A stretch of DNA of 14,925 nt from Bacillota bacterium. GTDB lineage: Bacteria; Bacillota_A; Clostridia; Peptostreptococcales; Anaerovoracaceae. The stretch spans positions 1-14,925 of the forward strand of contig JAFRWQ010000220.1 in assembly GCA_017437925.1 (NCBI GenBank). Direction: 5' to 3'. Below, in pieces: positions 14,200 to 14,925 of the stretch; positions within the stretch are counted from its first letter, which is position 1; every line of letters begins with the position of its first letter. The translations under genes were made by a program, and so were the position numbers. Below the pieces are notes generated by a model that was not told the DNA's origin, did not search any database, and was given only the letters and a program-made list of their open reading frames with translations.

Positions 14200-14925
14200 T
14201 TTCCGCGGCTTCCACCATCCTGTTGCAGGCGAAGGCCAGTCCCAGCATGGAGTAGAACAGGGGCGATACCGAAACGCTGGTATCGTTGAGCATTCCGACG
14301 ACGGCGAAGGCGGCGAGGCCCAGGAAGGCTCCGCTGCCCACGTATTCGGCAAGGGGCCGCAAGCCCTTCAGCCTGCAGCTGTGGCGCAGGCAGTCGATCA
14401 GGGCGAAGCCTATCATGCCTATAAAGGCCAGCATCGATACGCAGCCGGTGTTGACGGCGTTGAGCAGGTACATGTTGTGGGGCTTGTCCACTATAACGGT
14501 CTGGCTGTGCATGTAGGAGTACTTGCCGGCGAAATCCTCCTGGGGGAAGGCGCAGCTGAAGCAGTCGGCTCCCTCGCCCCAGAGTATCCTGGACTTGAGC
14601 AGGGGTATGGTCCTGGACCAGATGTAGCCGCGGTCGCTTCCGAAGCTGTAGTGGCCTTCAAAGCCCCGCTGGGGGATGGGCCCGACGCTGACTTCCTCGG
14701 TCGGCTTGGCGGGGCTCACCAGTTTAAAGCCCTCTGACGCCGCGTAGTGGAAGCGCCATTCGGTCTTTTGGGTCATCACTACGACGTAAAGATCGTTGTT
14801 GATTATCTCGTAACCCGCCTTGGTGTAATCGTGGAAGCGCTCGTCCATTATGGCGAAGTACCGGCCGTCGTCCCCGTCGACGGGCTGCATGGGCAGGGGG
14901 TTGCCGTCGCTGTCGCGGAAGGACA
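14189..14925 (-). CDS. O-antigen ligase/polymerase-like membrane protein (C-terminal part)
   Basis: The frame is open to the right edge, so the true start is outside; 244 residues are visible. An Arg-containing GYIWSRTIPLLKSRILWGEGADCF segment is followed by a VDKPHNMYLLNAVNTG segment and then by alternating hydrophobic segments. This is the Wzy_C signature, in which the conserved R, G-x-G and HN residues are seen. Before it lies a long hydrophilic extracellular segment (about the first 110 visible residues). Enzymes of this fold ligate or polymerise lipid-linked glycans at the outer membrane-leaflet face. In a Gram-positive setting it likely handles a wall or capsule polymer or glycosylates a surface protein; the substrate is unknown. 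Directly followed by murJ (11-nt overlap), so both probably serve envelope glycan assembly. The stop is TAG. Confidence 0.82.
   Translation of the reverse strand, partial: SFRDSDGNPLPMQPVDGDDGRYFAIMDERFHDYTKAGYEIINNDLYVVVMTQKTEWRFHYAASEGFKLVSPAKPTEEVSVGPIPQRGFEGHYSFGSDRGYIWSRTIPLLKSRILWGEGADCFSCAFPQEDFAGKYSYMHSQTVIVDKPHNMYLLNAVNTGCVSMLAFIGMIGFALIDCLRHSCRLKGLRPLAEYVGSGAFLGLAAFAVVGMLNDTSVSVSPLFYSMLGLAFACNRMVEAAENEG

Noticed and set aside
14200..14352. N-terminal extension of murJ by 51 codons
   Set aside because: It would overlap the ligase-like gene in another frame, its residues are not membrane-like, and the family N-terminus begins near MKDRTIGTARLALF.
13591..14737. Overlapping plus-strand frames opposite murJ and the ligase-like gene
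   Set aside because: Low-complexity Gly/Glu/His-rich products; the minus-strand frames have clear family motifs and membrane spans.
14189..14890. A start for the ligase-like gene at ATG 14890
   Set aside because: The frame continues to the window edge, and the Wzy_C region needs many upstream membrane spans, so this Met is internal.

Overview
The window looks like a chromosomal stretch of a GC-rich Firmicute, probably a gut or rumen type clostridium (Oscillospirales or Christensenellales-like). The lineage is inferred. The supporting signs are the Gram-positive style gene content (SLH surface proteins, an LCP wall-polymer transferase, a DUF1385/YqhQ protein), short-spaced AGGAG-type ribosome binding sites, a sigma-A style promoter, and SLH repeats of the clostridial C-(T/N)-R-(G/A) type. 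All genes I can support lie on the minus strand, so transcription runs from high to low coordinates.

Right-hand region (about 14925 to 7145), in transcription order: the C-terminal part of an O-antigen ligase/polymerase-like membrane protein, then murJ (lipid II flippase, overlapping it by 11 nt). A strong promoter at 12592-12620 then drives an operon of an LCP-family wall-polymer transferase, a secreted protein with N-terminal SLH repeats (4-nt GTGA overlap), rho (2 nt after the previous stop) and a DUF1385 membrane protein. An intrinsic hairpin terminator at 7145-7178 closes it. The transcription terminator Rho is thus embedded in a cell-envelope operon.

Middle region (7144 to 5888): prmC (release factor glutamine methyltransferase) follows a 122-nt intergenic stretch rich in direct and inverted repeats. 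The rpmE and prfA genes that often accompany rho, DUF1385 and prmC in Firmicutes are not here.

Left-hand region (5887 to 1): a tandem family of four paralogous predicted lipoproteins; the last is cut by the window edge. The three complete ones share a lipobox, an N-terminal domain with a TPQE motif, and a C-terminal block of three SLH repeats. They differ in the number of beta-rich repeats between (0, 2 and 3). Two have their own terminator, so they look like separately expressed units. I infer that they could tether membrane to cell wall at different lengths. With MurJ, LCP, the ligase-like protein and the other SLH protein, most of the window concerns building the wall and attaching proteins to it.

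No tRNA, rRNA, CRISPR array, insertion sequence or phage gene was seen. No gene-free stretch exceeds about 210 bases.
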